A DNA stretch of 64,000 bases from Paraniabella hibiscisoli. GTDB lineage: Bacteria > Bacteroidota > Bacteroidia > Chitinophagales > Chitinophagaceae. The first letter of the stretch is position 1, and every line of letters starts with the position of its first letter. Under the pieces are notes generated by a model, which worked only from the letters and a program-made list of their open reading frames with translations, made no database searches and had not been told where the DNA came from. Shown here in pieces: positions 41,905 through 51,240 of the stretch. The translations under genes and the position numbers were made by a program. Location: NCBI RefSeq assembly GCF_022512515.1, contig NZ_JAKWBK010000001.1:868001-932000 (forward strand). The letters are read 5' to 3'.

Positions 41905-42498
41905 ATGTTACTGGTAAAATTCATATGGGTTAGTTTCTTTTACTGGTTGATGCCGGATCTGCCCGCTCAAACATTTCAAACCACTATAGTTGAGGGCAGC
42001 ACTTTTACTTTAAAAGGCTCCTCCAACATCAACAAATTTGAGCTCGTATACACAGGCAACCTGGCCAAAACCAATAAGGTACAAGTAGAAAGAGAGCCTA
42101 CCCGGATGAACATGAAATCCGGTTCGGGAGTGAGCCTGAAGGTGGAAGATTTTAAAAGTACCAATGCTTATATCACCAAAGACTTTAGAAAAATGCTTAG
42201 AGCTGATACCTACCCCAACCTGGTTATTGAGCCGGTAAGCGTATGGAAGCTGAAAAACCTGGCAGGAACCGTGTGTGTACTGATCAACTTAACCATAGCC
42301 GGATGTACACACCAGGAAACAATCAGCTTAAACCTCACTCAACAGGATGCAACAGCGCTTCAATGCAAAGGCATTCATAAAATATCGCTTAAAAAATATG
42401 CACTTGCCGCACCTAAAAAAGCCCTTGGCGCAGTGCAGGTAAATGATGAGGTAGCGATCGATATGTTGCTGAAGCTGCAGTTCAAAAAAATAAAATAA
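41905..42498 (+). CDS. YceI-like secreted protein (divergent)
   Basis: An intact 197-residue protein with a signal peptide (ending L-P-A-Q). It has a YceI-like pattern: F-T-L-K-G-S-S-N-I-N-K-F-E, F-R-K-M-L-R-A-D-T-Y-P, L-T-I-A-G-C-T-H-Q-E-T-I-S-L, and near the end P-K-K-A-L-G-A-V-Q-V-N-D-E-V. The family match is weaker than for its neighbour at 39900 but the strand order is the same. It is the third gene of the cluster; tight spacing suggests cotranscription. Confidence 0.65.
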   Translation: MLLVKFIWVSFFYWLMPDLPAQTFQTTIVEGSTFTLKGSSNINKFELVYTGNLAKTNKVQVEREPTRMNMKSGSGVSLKVEDFKSTNAYITKDFRKMLRADTYPNLVIEPVSVWKLKNLAGTVCVLINLTIAGCTHQETISLNLTQQDATALQCKGIHKISLKKYALAAPKKALGAVQVNDEVAIDMLLKLQFKKIK

Positions 42499-42538
42499 TA
42501 AAGTCAACACAATATCATCTAACGAAAAAATAACCATT

Positions 42539-42853
42539 ATGATCATTCAATTACACGCAGACAGAAGCCTGAGTATACATGAAGAATACGCATTGAAATT
42601 AAACGGCGTAATTGCCAGAGAGCTGGATCGCTTTGCTGAACTGTTAACAAGAGTAGAATTACATCTTGCCGACGAAAATGCGCAGAGAAAAACAAAAGAA
42701 GATAAGAAATGTACCATTGAAGCAAAGCTTAAAAGCAAGCATCCTGTGACCGTTACCAGCCATGGCAACACTTATGACAATGCAGTAACCGGCGCAGTAC
42801 AAAAACTTAAAGCATCCTTAGATACTATAGTAGGAAAAATGCAGCATCATTAA
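42539..42853 (+). CDS. HPF/RaiA-family ribosome-associated protein, copy 2
   Basis: An intact 104-residue member of the ribosome-hibernation family, closely similar in layout to copy 1 at 30388-30701: M-I-I-Q start, a long first helix, K-C-T-I-E-A-K-L-K-S-K-H-P-V-T-V and the ending I-V-G-K-M-Q-H-H. Copy 2 is 40 bases after the YceI-like gene and is followed by a terminator, so it ends the cluster. Two copies close together suggest different conditions of use. Confidence 0.82.
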   Translation: MIIQLHADRSLSIHEEYALKLNGVIARELDRFAELLTRVELHLADENAQRKTKEDKKCTIEAKLKSKHPVTVTSHGNTYDNAVTGAVQKLKASLDTIVGKMQHH

Positions 42854-42871
42854 TTGTTCATGCTCCTGTAG

Positions 42872-42899
42872 AAGGCGGTTTGTAAGAGCCGTCTTTTTT
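42872..42899. terminator. Terminator between HPF-like and ThuA-like genes
   Basis: A short stem GGCGG/CCGTC (one G-U pair) with a 10-base loop is followed by a T-run on the plus strand. It overlaps the stop region of the convergent ThuA-like gene. Confidence 0.55.
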
Positions 42900-43633
42900 A
42901 TTTCTTTATTGCTTTTTTGCCCATTGCGTATTGTATGCCGCCCAGTATATGTTGTAAAAACAAGGGTTCGCTGTACGATTCATCAGTATGTCCTAAACCG
43001 GTATAAAAACACGGCCGCCTTCAAAATTGTGGTACCAGGCCATGGGGTGAAAATCGCCGTTCTTTCCTCCTTCGTAACTTTTCTCATCAATAGTGATCAG
43101 CGTTTTTACATCGGGATTAATATTTTTATAATTGTACCACTCATCTTTACGTTCCCATACCCCCGGTAAATGCTGGGTAGAAGCATGTTCTTTATCTTTT
43201 ACAATCAATTTTGCCACCTGTTGTTTAGGATGACTGGCAAACCAGGCACCTACCATTTTGTTATACCAGGGCCAGCCATACTCAGTATCAGCCGCTGCAT
43301 GAATACCTACAAAGCCACCGCCACTGCGTATATATTTCTGAACCGCTGCTTTCTGCTCATCATTAAACAAGGTACCGGTAGTGCTTAAAAAATAATAGCC
43401 GAAAACTTTTTAAGATACTTATCGGTAAACAGGCTGGAGTCTTTTGTTACTTCTACCTCAAACCCATTATCGGCTCCCAGCTTTTGAATGGCTTCAACGC
43501 CTTTCGGTATAGACGCATGGTAAAAGCCGGCAGTTTTGGTCATCACCAATACTTTAGGTTTAGCAGATCTGTTAAAGGAAATGGTGACAAAAGCAACAAT
43601 TAAAAGGGCAAAAAAGGCAAGTTTATTAGACAT
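42898..43633 (-). CDS. ThuA-domain protein, frameshifted
   Basis: A secreted protein of about 245 residues of the ThuA (trehalose-utilisation-like, glutamine-amidotransferase-like) family. It has a signal segment (residues 3-19), then V-L-V-M-T-K-T-A-G-F-Y-H, G-G-G-F-V-G-I-H-A-A-A-D, F-A-S-H-P, P-M-A-W-Y-H and the ending T-G-L-G-H-T-D-E-S-Y. Two T bases are missing, from runs near 43410 and 43008; the second creates a false stop. With both restored the gene is 246 codons. The ThuA fold is common in secreted carbohydrate-related proteins; the substrate is unknown. Confidence 0.8.
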
Positions 43634-43748
43634 GATACATATTGTTTAAATAGCTATATATATCGACTAAAGTAATGTAAATTATTATTACTATCCACAT
43701 TTTTTAAACCATAAATCGCATGAAACCGAATACTAGCAACACTTTAGC

Positions 43749-43756
43749 TATATTTG
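43749..43756 (+). promoter_or_regulatory. Minus-7 box upstream of the glycogen-binding-domain gene
   Basis: TATATTTG followed by C fits TAnnTTTG. It lies about 120 bases before the chosen ATG at 43878, or 56 before an in-frame upstream start at 43812. Confidence 0.4.
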
Positions 43757-43877
43757 CAGCGCAAAAGGCACCTATATTATTAAATATAAAGATGAACGCC
43801 CCAACCAAAATATGTTGGCACATGAGAATAAAAAAGGCGTTATATCCTTTTTAAATGTAAAAATTAAAAACATACGG

Positions 43878-44403
43878 ATGAAAAAGATCACTTTTACACT
43901 TCCCGCTGAGGCACTGGGCAATGCAACCGGAGCCATTTTACTTGGAGACTTCAATGACTGGAATTTTGATAAAGGCATCAGCCTCAGTGTACAACCCGAT
44001 GGCACTTTAGCCGCTTCAGTAGAACTGGAGGCTGGCAAAAGCTACCAATACCGCTTTTTGTTAAGCGATGGCACATGGGTAAACGACTGGGCTGCACAAC
44101 AATATGTACACGATGCAGCTTTCGGAGTAGAGAATTCTTTGATCATTGTTCCTACCGAAACCATCATAGAAAAAGTAGCTACCATTGCTAAAAAAGTAAA
44201 AGCTGCAGTAACGCCTAAAGAAGAAAAAGAGCCGGCTAAACCAAAAAAGAAGCTAAAATAGCTGAGCCTAAGGTAAAAAAGGAAAAAGTAGCCACTGTTG
44301 CCAAAAAGCGAAAGCTGAAGCAGCACCTAAAGAAGAAAAAGAACCGGCTAAACCAAAAAAAGAAGCTAAAACAGCTACGCCTGCAACAAAAAAGAAAAAA
44401 TAA
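43878..44403 (+). CDS. Glycogen-binding (CBM48/isoamylase N-terminal) domain protein with basic tail, frameshifted
   Basis: A protein of about 175 residues. Residues 1-90 form a CBM48-like early-set domain: A-I-L-L-G-D-F-N-D-W-N, a strand with L-E-A-G-K-S-Y-Q-Y-R-F-L and W-V-N-D-W. The last 70 residues are almost only K, A, E, P, V and T, with the motif P-K-E-E-K-E-P-A-K-P-K-K-E-A-K occurring twice. Two A bases are missing, from runs near 44250 and 44305; with both restored the frame runs to TAA at 44401-44403 (176 codons). The start at 43878 fits the domain; an upstream Met at 43812 is possible. The tail resembles histone-H1-like proteins and may bind DNA, RNA or acidic polymers. Confidence 0.75.
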
Positions 44404-44407
44404 AATA

Positions 44408-44560
44408 ATGGTTGAAAACTGAGAGAAGTTTTCAAAAGCCGCTGGCTCTAAATTTCAGTTCCACGAACCGGCTTCATGACTGAAGCACGCTAAGTTGGCT
44501 GTAGCTGCGAAATGGGATCAATTGGCAGCATTACAGGAGAAGCTGATCGGAGGAAAATAA
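44408..44560 (+). pseudogene. Small ORF with two in-frame TGA codons
   Basis: From ATG 44408 to TAA 44560 there are 51 codons in one frame with two TGA codons, at codons 5 and 24. Between and after them the translation is protein-like (K-L-A-V-A-A-K-W-D-Q-L-A-A-L-Q-E-K-L-I-G-G-K). In both places a Trp (TGG) would fit: E-N-W-E-K and A-S-W-L-K. It may be a small gene with two wrong base calls, or a gene decayed by two G-to-A changes. I do not recognise a family. Confidence 0.35.
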
Positions 44561-44629
44561 GCATATCATTTTATTTGAAGTAGAGAGCAGGCTCGAATTA
44601 GTTTCATCTGCTCTTTACTTCAATTCTAT

Positions 44630-45646
44630 CTATCGTTTTTTAGCAGCATAGAAGTAAACTACCTGGAGGCCTATCAATAAGAGTATGCCCACCAGCTGGT
44701 GAGAGATGGCGAGCGCTAATTTATCAGGAGTAAGGTAATTGATCAATGTTAATACACCTAACGTAACCTGAACCAGGGTTATGAATAAAGGCATATTACG
44801 CAATTGGTACACAACAGTTCCCTTAGACTGCCTGTATAGCATTACTGTGTATATTATTACCAGCACGGTTATGATGTAGGCTAGTCCACGATGTACAAAC
44901 TGTATAGCTAACAGGTTGTGCAACAAGCCTCCTTCGGCCATATCCGGTACTAACTGCCCATTAATACTGGGCCAGGTAATGGATGATTTTGCCGCGTGGG
45001 TACCGGCCATAAATGCTCCATAAATTAACTGTACGGTCAACAACGCAAATAATAGCCAGGTAAAATTCCTAATCGAAGGAATATGTGCTTTCTTGAAATC
45101 GGGCACAGACAATTTCATTGCAAACCAGATCACGTAAACCAATAAAACCAGGGCTGCGATAAAATGAGCCGCTAATCTGATGTGGCTCACGTAAACCAGG
45201 TCTGTACCTACACCACTCGCCACCATGATCCAGCCAATAGCCCCCTGCAAAGCGCCCAATACAAATAAAATAATCATGGGCCACAGCATACTGCGGTCAA
45301 TCTTCTTTTTGTAGATAAAATACGCAAAAGGAACAATAAATACGACTCCCATAAAGCGGGCCCAGTTACGATGCAACCACTCCCAGAAATAAATAAATTT
45401 AAAATCGCGAATTGAAAAATAATTGTGGATGTACTTATACTGTGAGATCTGCTTATATTTTTCGAACGCAATATTCCAGTCATGCTCGTTCATGGGCGGC
45501 AACGCGCCTAGTATAGGCTTCCATTCGGTAATAGATAAGCCGCTACCGGTCAGTCTTGTTATTCCACCCAGTAAAACCTGGATAATGATCATGCCCGCTC
45601 CTATAAAAAGCCAAATGGCCACGGGTCTGTGCTTTTTCAAATCCAT
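44630..45646 (-). CDS. ctaA: Heme A synthase (COX15/CtaA family)
   Basis: An intact inner-membrane protein of 338 residues that oxidises heme O to heme A for cytochrome oxidase. It has eight membrane segments. Conserved features include G-G-I-T-R-L-T-G-S-G-L-S-I-T-E-W-K-P near residues 27-44, E-W-L-H-R-N-W-A-R, H-I-R-L-A-A-H-F, a second G-A-F-M-A-G half-repeat, F-V-H-R-G-L-A-Y and I-S-H-Q-L-V-G; the four histidines are the heme ligands. I start at ATG 45646 because the frame further upstream has only a TTG, and a minus-7 box TAATTTTG ends ten bases before that ATG. It is alone on the minus strand. Confidence 0.92.
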   Translation of the reverse strand: MDLKKHRPVAIWLFIGAGMIIIQVLLGGITRLTGSGLSITEWKPILGALPPMNEHDWNIAFEKYKQISQYKYIHNYFSIRDFKFIYFWEWLHRNWARFMGVVFIVPFAYFIYKKKIDRSMLWPMIILFVLGALQGAIGWIMVASGVGTDLVYVSHIRLAAHFIAALVLLVYVIWFAMKLSVPDFKKAHIPSIRNFTWLLFALLTVQLIYGAFMAGTHAAKSSITWPSINGQLVPDMAEGGLLHNLLAIQFVHRGLAYIITVLVIIYTVMLYRQSKGTVVYQLRNMPLFITLVQVTLGVLTLINYLTPDKLALAISHQLVGILLLIGLQVVYFYAAKKR

Positions 45647-45655
45647 AATTGGGCG

Positions 45656-45663
45656 CAAAATTA
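45656..45663 (-). promoter_or_regulatory. Minus-7 box of ctaA
   Basis: On the minus strand TAATTTTG, in the context TATAATTTTGCG, fits TAnnTTTG. It ends ten bases before the ATG at 45646, so the 5' leader must be very short. Confidence 0.5.
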
Positions 45664-45744
45664 TAAAACAACTGCTATTTGTACTGTATTAACTTAACAA
45701 CAAATGTCTGCTCTGGTTGGGCCTGGTCCAAAAATAATTCCCTC

Positions 45745-45761
45745 GCCTGTCCTGCGCAGGC
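45745..45761. repeat. GC-rich palindrome
   Basis: GCCTG and CAGGC flank the perfect palindrome CCTGCGCAGG. It resembles the GC-rich palindromes of the tRNA-Arg array and of the prfA leader, so these may be copies of one small dispersed element. Confidence 0.4.
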
Positions 45762-45802
45762 ATTACCCCGAATTGAAAAATATTCCATTCGTCATAACCC
45801 TT

Positions 45803-45810
45803 TATCTTTG
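45803..45810 (+). promoter_or_regulatory. Minus-7 box of the TPR membrane-protein gene
   Basis: TATCTTTG followed by C fits TAnnTTTG and lies 68 bases before the start codon at 45879. Confidence 0.5.
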
Positions 45811-45878
45811 CGCCCTGAATTTAAGCGCCCGCCCGCGCCAATAAGTGGCAAGTGAATTGAAATAAATAAAAACAGAAA

Positions 45879-46528
45879 ATGAAAGCATATACTTTTTTAA
45901 TCCGATACCGGTTGCCGATCTCTATCATTGTATTACTGGCGGGTATATTTACGAACTTTGCAGCTGGTTTTTGGCCGGCATTCCCCCTGTACCTGATCGC
46001 AGCTATTTTGATCTTCAGCCATTTCTTCTTTGGACCATTGAGGTTGATACAGGAATATATGGAAAGTGGCGACATGGATGGCGCCGAAAAAGTATTGAAC
46101 TCTATAACATTCCCCAATCTTTTGTACAAGCCCATCCGTTCGGTTTACTATACGCTGAAGGGTAATATTGCCATGAGCAAACAGGATTTCGACAGCGCCG
46201 AAACAATGATGAAAAAGGATTGGACCTGGGTATGCCGATGAAGGAAGCGGAAGGGGCAAGTATGTTACAAATGGGCATGCTGGCCATGCAAAAAGGTAAT
46301 ATCAAGCAAGGTGAAAGCTATATTCGACAGGCTATTAGAAAAGGATTACCTGATAAGGAAAATGAAGCAGCGGCTTACCTGCAAATGTGTAGCATTATGA
46401 TGAATAAACGCGAGTTTCGCGCGGCAAAAGATTTTTACCGAAAAGCCAAAGCCTGCAACCCTACAACACCTCAAATAGTAGATCAGCTAAAGGAAATCGG
46501 CAAGTATATTACCAGGATGCCTGGATAA
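45879..46528 (+). CDS. TPR-type membrane protein, frameshifted
   Basis: A protein of about 216 residues. Two membrane segments near residues 9-45 are followed by a cytoplasmic part with tetratricopeptide-like helix pairs (Y-T-L-K-G-N-I-A-M-S-K-Q-D-F-D-S-A-E; A-A-Y-L-Q-M-C-S-I-M-M-N-K-R-E-F-R-A-A-K). One A is missing from the A-run near 46214 between two helices. With it restored the length is 217 codons. The family is common in Bacteroidota without assigned function; TPRs suggest a protein-binding role. Confidence 0.75.
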
Positions 46529-46553
46529 TTAGCCGGTATTTTAAATACGATAC

Positions 46554-46587
46554 AAAAAAGAGATTGTCTGCCGACAATCTCTTTTTC
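46554..46587. terminator. Bidirectional terminator after the TPR gene
   Basis: A 12-bp stem AAAGAGATTGTC/GACAATCTCTTT with a four-base loop TGCC, with T-runs on both sides. It serves the convergent TPR and Ig-like lipoprotein genes. Confidence 0.9.
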
Positions 46588-46608
46588 ATTACAATATATT
46601 GAGGGGGC

Positions 46609-48022
46609 TTATCGCCCCATTTTTAGCTCAAAATCTGTTTCCCACTGGTTCGGCTTCACATTCAGTTTTCGGTCTATATCCACAATTAGCTCAGGCTGCC
46701 GTCGCTCTCAAAAAACTGGCCAGCATCCCATTTGAGATTTTTATTGGTATCGTACAATATTTTCATATCATAATCTCCGGGGTTGTACAGCTTTAACTCA
46801 ATAGTACGATTGGCAGGTATAGCGAAAGAATTGATCGTTGCGTCTCCCTGGTTGATCAATAAAACGGGATTACGGTCTAAATCAATATCAACAAAAGCGA
46901 TCTTCACCTGACCATAATCGTCCAACGACTTTGTTCTGAACTTTACGGTATCCTTTCTAACAATTTGCCGGTCAATGCTGTCTGAGGCAAAATCTTTTTC
47001 TAAAACCAGGTAGTACGTAGTATCGGGGGTCCAGGCCATATTCATGGTAACGATACGGGAGGTGCTATCTAAAGTCAGCTTATACCCGTTCGCCCTCCTT
47101 AGCGTAGAATCCATACTCAGCAATATTTTAGACGTATCGAAAGTTTTCAGCGGGTTTTCAAAAGTCATGGTAAAAGCTGAAAGCAGGTCTTGTTTACCGG
47201 ACTCCAGGCTATTTTTATACTTGAGCCTCTTTTCCTTACGGTCGATCTCAATTTCCTCCGGTTCAGATTCTTCTTTGGGCTTTTCGGGTTGGTAGGCCCA
47301 TAGCATTACGGGAGCGGGAGGTTCAGGCGCAACGGTTACCAGAGAATCAGCGAAAGCAAAGATCTGCTCCCCGTTATACATATAGGAGCCGCCTTCATCT
47401 TTCATGGCAAACAGCCGGTATTTTCCCGGCGCCAGGTAGCGGAAAAAGAAAATACCGCTGCTATCTACTCTTGTTACATACCGGGGACGCTCTTTCATTA
47501 CTGCACTATCTTCCAGGTTACTATACAGCATTACCGATAAGGTAGAATCGGCTTTATTGGTTTTGGCCATTTTAACCCGGCCACTTAATTCCATTGAGTC
47601 AATATAAGATCCGGTAGACACTACATATAATAGGTCCTTTCCCTTATTTCTTCGTTCAGATCCTTAATGGCGTTGGCAAAATTATACACATAAGTGGTAT
47701 TGGGCTGCAAAGTATCTTTGATCTTTACTGTAACTGTTCTTAGCTTCCGGGTAACGTCAGGAGTGATTTTCGGAAAAGGAGAAACGATCAGGTTGGAATG
47801 GATATCATTCAACTCCACATACTCATCAAATTCAATCTTAATTTCTTTTTTATCGAAATTGAGGGTTTTATTTTGAGGATTTACAGCAACTATTACTGGT
47901 GGTAAAGAATCCCTTGGGCCTCCGGATGGCGGTACCACGCTGGCACAACCCGTTTCTGTTAATAAAAAAGCAAAGGCCGAAACCACTACTAAAACAATAG
48001 CCAATAAATTTGTAGCGCGCAT
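46609..48022 (-). CDS. Ig-like-domain lipoprotein, frameshifted
   Basis: A lipoprotein of about 471 residues. The signal ends at T-G-C (near residue 26), followed by A-S-V-V-P-P-S-G-G-P-R-D-S-L-P-P, a hallmark of a widespread Bacteroidota family. The N-terminal SbsA-like Ig domain (F-D-E-Y-V-E-L, L-R-T-V-T-V-K-I, P-N-T-T-Y-V-Y-N-F) precedes further beta-sandwich domains. Two bases are missing: one near 47630 (probably a G) and one C near 46695. The second produces a false stop at 46686; the corrected tail continues to TAA at 46609-46611 (472 codons). Function is unknown; it is probably a periplasm-facing envelope protein. It is divergent from recR. Confidence 0.78.
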
Positions 48023-48101
48023 ATAAAAGCAAACATAAAGCGTTTTTAGACAAACTAATTCCCAATTTTCAATTTTTAATTTTCCATTAGCAAGCTCAAT
48101 T

Positions 48102-48109
48102 TATCTTTG
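48102..48109 (+). promoter_or_regulatory. Minus-7 box of recR
   Basis: TATCTTTG followed by C fits TAnnTTTG, with the recR ATG only four bases further on at 48114, so the transcript would be nearly leaderless. Confidence 0.5.
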
Positions 48110-48113
48110 CAGG

Positions 48114-48731
48114 ATGCAATTTTCGTCCGCGCTGTTAGAATCCGCTGTTAATGAATTTTCACGCCTTCCCGGTATTGGTAAAAAAACGGCCCTACGGCTG
48201 GTATTACATTTGTTAAAGCAGGATGAAAGCCAGGTAACCCAGTTTAGTGAAACCATCGCCCGTATGCGGAGCGAAATCCGTTTTTGCAAAAGGTGTTGTA
48301 ATGTGGCTGATGGAGAGTTGTGCACTATTTGCAGTAATAATTACCGTCAGCAACAAACCATCTGCGTAGTAGAAAATATACGTGATGTGATCGCCATAGA
48401 AAGCACACAGCAATTTAACGGTACTTACCATGTTTTAGGCGGTGTTATTTCGCCGCTTGACGGGGTTGGCCCCGATCAGTTGAATATTGATGCGCTGGTG
48501 CAACGGATCGACCTTGAGCAAACGGAAGAACTGATATTTGCCCTCAGCCCTAATATACAGGGAGACACTACTATTTATTATGTACAGAAAAAGCTAAGCG
48601 GTAAAAATGTGCGCATTACCACCATTGCCAGGGGTATTGCTTTTGGCGGGGAACTGGAATATGCTGATGAACTTACATTAGGCCGCAGCCTGCAGAACCG
48701 ACTGCCGGTTGAAAAGTATATGAACCGGTAA
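48114..48731 (+). CDS. recR: Recombination mediator RecR
   Basis: An intact 205-residue RecR, part of the RecFOR pathway that loads RecA on gapped DNA. The helix-hairpin-helix S-R-L-P-G-I-G-K-K-T-A-L-R-L is at residues about 16-29. The zinc finger C-K-R-C-C-N-V...C-T-I-C is near residues 57-73. The Toprim domain (I-C-V-V-E-N-I-R-D, H-V-L-G-G-V-I-S-P-L-D-G-V-G-P) and the C-terminal Walker-like motif follow. The start codon fits the alignment and follows a minus-7 box directly. recO is also in the window, 10 kb away. Confidence 0.96.
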   Translation: MQFSSALLESAVNEFSRLPGIGKKTALRLVLHLLKQDESQVTQFSETIARMRSEIRFCKRCCNVADGELCTICSNNYRQQQTICVVENIRDVIAIESTQQFNGTYHVLGGVISPLDGVGPDQLNIDALVQRIDLEQTEELIFALSPNIQGDTTIYYVQKKLSGKNVRITTIARGIAFGGELEYADELTLGRSLQNRLPVEKYMNR

Positions 48732-48785
48732 TATTTTATGCTTAAGTTTCTAAAAATGAAAGCATGTAATAAAAAATAAGACCCC

Positions 48786-48793
48786 TATTTTTG
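48786..48793 (+). promoter_or_regulatory. Minus-7 box of the LpxR-like gene
   Basis: TATTTTTG followed by C fits TAnnTTTG, 35 bases before the ATG at 48829. Confidence 0.45.
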
Positions 48794-48828
48794 CGGAACC
48801 CATTTTTAACAACAGTGGTTACTTAAGC

Positions 48829-49762
48829 ATGCGGTATCAGGTTTCGATCTTCCTTTCTGCTTTTTCTCTTGTCTTTTTCATTGCCGCATCTGCCCAAACC
48901 AGGCATCAGTTCACCATTCTTTCAGAAAACGATAGTTACCTTTCGGTAAATAACGATGGTTATTATACCAATGGTATAAAGCTGGCTTATCAATGGAGGT
49001 CCACAGCAATCGATAAAAAAATCCGGAGCGGATCAACAGCATATCAGCAGGTCAGAACATCTACACGTCCAGGTTTTCCGGCGAATTGAAAGCAGAAAGA
49101 CTGGACCGGCCTATTGCAGGGTATCTATATGGCAGTTATCATCAGTCGCTTTATAATCAAAAAGAGCGTTTACTGAAATGGGGTATAACGGCCGGCGTTG
49201 TTGGTCCGGCTTCTTTAGGAGAAGACATGCAGAAACTGGCCCACAGTGTGATGCAGATCTATAAGCCTACTTACTGGGAGCGTCAATTACCCAATGCTTT
49301 TGGAGCCAACCTCGATTTTGCCTGGTCACCACAACTGGGGCAAACCGAAAAAACATCTAAATGGGATTTTAAACCCTTACTCTCTGCCAGCGCGGGAAGC
49401 ATTTTTACAAACGCAGGGGTGGGAGGCGCCCTGGTATTCGGGAGGTTTAATAAAAATAGCGCTTCGGCATTTTGGAACAATCATAGCGGCCAAACAAAAG
49501 CTGACAGGGAGTTTTTTGCGTACCTGTTTCCTATGATCTATTTAAAAGGATACGACGCCACTGTACAGGGCAGTTTATTTAAGAAAGTATCAACCCTGAT
49601 TCCAGGAGAACTAAATCCCATTTTTTCCAGTCGAGACTTGGCCTTGCTTATGCAGCCAATAAATTAGCTTTTGGCGCTGCTGCTGTTTACGAAAACAAGC
49701 AATCCCGCACACAACGATCGCCCCACTTATACGGCAGCCTGCAGGTAAGCCTGATGTGGTAA
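48829..49762 (+). CDS. LpxR-like outer-membrane lipid A deacylase (DUF2219), frameshifted
   Basis: An outer-membrane barrel of about 311 residues. The signal peptide ends near S-A-Q (residue 23). The family's opening motif E-N-D-S-Y...D-G-Y-Y-T-N-G, with the active-site Asn and Asp region, is followed by S-A-G-Q-N-I-Y-T, L-D-R-P-I-A-G-Y-L-Y-G and W-x-F-x-P strands; it ends in a strand finishing S-L-M-W. LpxR enzymes remove the 3'-acyloxyacyl group of lipid A. Two bases are missing, an A near 49021 and one base near 49637 (probably C). With both restored the gene is 312 codons and runs to TAA at 49760-49762. Confidence 0.78.
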
Positions 49763-50002
49763 ACCCCATGCACTCCTAAAAATATTTGGAGAATAAAAAA
49801 CAAATCTTATTTTTACAGTGTACTACCTAATTAGTACACTAATCATTATTATTTATCTGCTTGTTTTAAACTGTTTAATGTCGCACCTATGCTAATTCAA
49901 AACAAAACATGCCTTTTACAAATTATAACTTATTCATTACAAACCTTTAGAATTAGTTAACAATTACTCAACTTATCTTTCGACTCCAAAAACTAAAATA
50001 TT
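49763..50002. promoter_or_regulatory. Intergenic with a strong 9-bp inverted repeat
   Basis: AGTGTACTA and TAGTACACT are perfect arms separated by six bases (49817-49840), a clear operator-like palindrome. AT-rich sequence with TTATTTTTAC sits just before it. The next gene starts at 50003. No gene is seen here. It may bind a PadR-, MarR- or similar dimeric regulator, none of which is visible in the window. Confidence 0.55.
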
Positions 50003-51240
50003 TTGAATAAAAAAGTATTGCTGCTTATTTTTCAGCTAGCCAGTGCAATAGCTTATTGCCAACCTGCAAAAATTTATCTGAGTCCTAAAGCTGCCGGTGC
50101 AGCTAATCAATCCACTTTTATCGACTCGCTAAAATTTTACCCTTTGCAGATCCCCAAAGGTATCGTCATTGGAGAGTGGAGCTATCCCATCGTTACAAAC
50201 GATTACTTTTTTGTACATAATTATGCCAGCAAAAGTTTACTGGTTTTTAAAAAGGATGGACGCTTTGTGAAAGAAATATCTTATAAAAAAATAGGAGAAT
50301 ATGCATCTCCCAATTATGATAAAAATAAGCAGCAGATGACTTTTCTGTTCACCAACAAAAGTTATTCACTTACCCAAAAAGACCAAATACAAATTAAGAC
50401 CAACTTCAACAATCCCCGAAGTAAAAAATACTATAAAAAATACATTATTGATTTAACCGACACAACATTTGCTATAAAAAAGGCAGAAATAACAGCCTTT
50501 GACATACTAAACGCCTATAATTTAAAAGACGATTATTATTGTACTTATGAAATAGCGGTAAATGAAAAATATAAGGATACTACAGATTATGAGGTAAAAA
50601 TTTATAAAAACACCACATTTATCCAGGGTTTCTTTCCCTACAATAAACAAAATGAGCCGCGGTATAAATACGCACGCTGGGCTGGTGCTGTTACTAAAGA
50701 AACCAAAACAGCGAATGTATTTTACATCACGCGCCCATATGTAGACACTATCTACTCCCTTGCTAACGGCACTATTAATCCTTCATTTCAGGTGATTTTG
50801 CCTATGGAAAACAGTATCCCCAAATCGTATTTACAAAACCCTTTTAAAAACGCCACAGAAAGAGAAAATTTTGAACGCAACAACGGATGGCTCATGCGTC
50901 AAATTTATCTGCGTTTTGAAACGGATCGTTATATGGGCCTCAGTATTAGCTTTTTCAACAACTACGGTCAATACATTTATGATAAAAAAACCAACGCTAC
51001 TTACAATATGGATAAGGTTAAACCCGATAGTATATTATATAACCTTCCGTCTTTATTAAGTAGAAACTTTACCGAAGACCAGCGCGGTAAACCTTATACC
51101 CTAATTGCTACCGAAGCGCTAAAAAAATGTATGAGCTAAAAGATAAATCAGCTACATATCCTAAAGAACTCGAAGCCGCTTTTAAAGACCCCAAAAACCC
51201 TTCTCCTGTTATCGTGGAGTACATCATCAAAAATAACTAA
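50003..51240 (+). CDS. 6-bladed beta-propeller protein (DUF4934-like), frameshifted
   Basis: A secreted protein of about 412 residues. The signal peptide is residues 1-19 (ending A-Y-C-Q). The mature part has the repeated beta-strand pattern of the Bacteroidota 6-bladed-propeller family: Y-P-I-V-T-N-D-Y-F-F-V-H-N-Y-A-S-K-S-L-L-V-F-style first blade, then long K/Y/N-rich blades. One A is missing from the A-run near 51124; without it the frame stops at 51139, with it the protein ends at TAA 51238-51240. The apparent start is a TTG at 50003, which may be an ATG damaged by an error. The stop overlaps the next gene's ATG (TAATG), so they are translationally coupled. Confidence 0.65.

Noticed and set aside
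44408..44560. TGA read as selenocysteine or as tryptophan
   Set aside because: No SECIS-like hairpin is evident after the TGA codons, and all other genes in the window use TGA as a stop (for example the PL1 copy b stop), so recoding is not supported.
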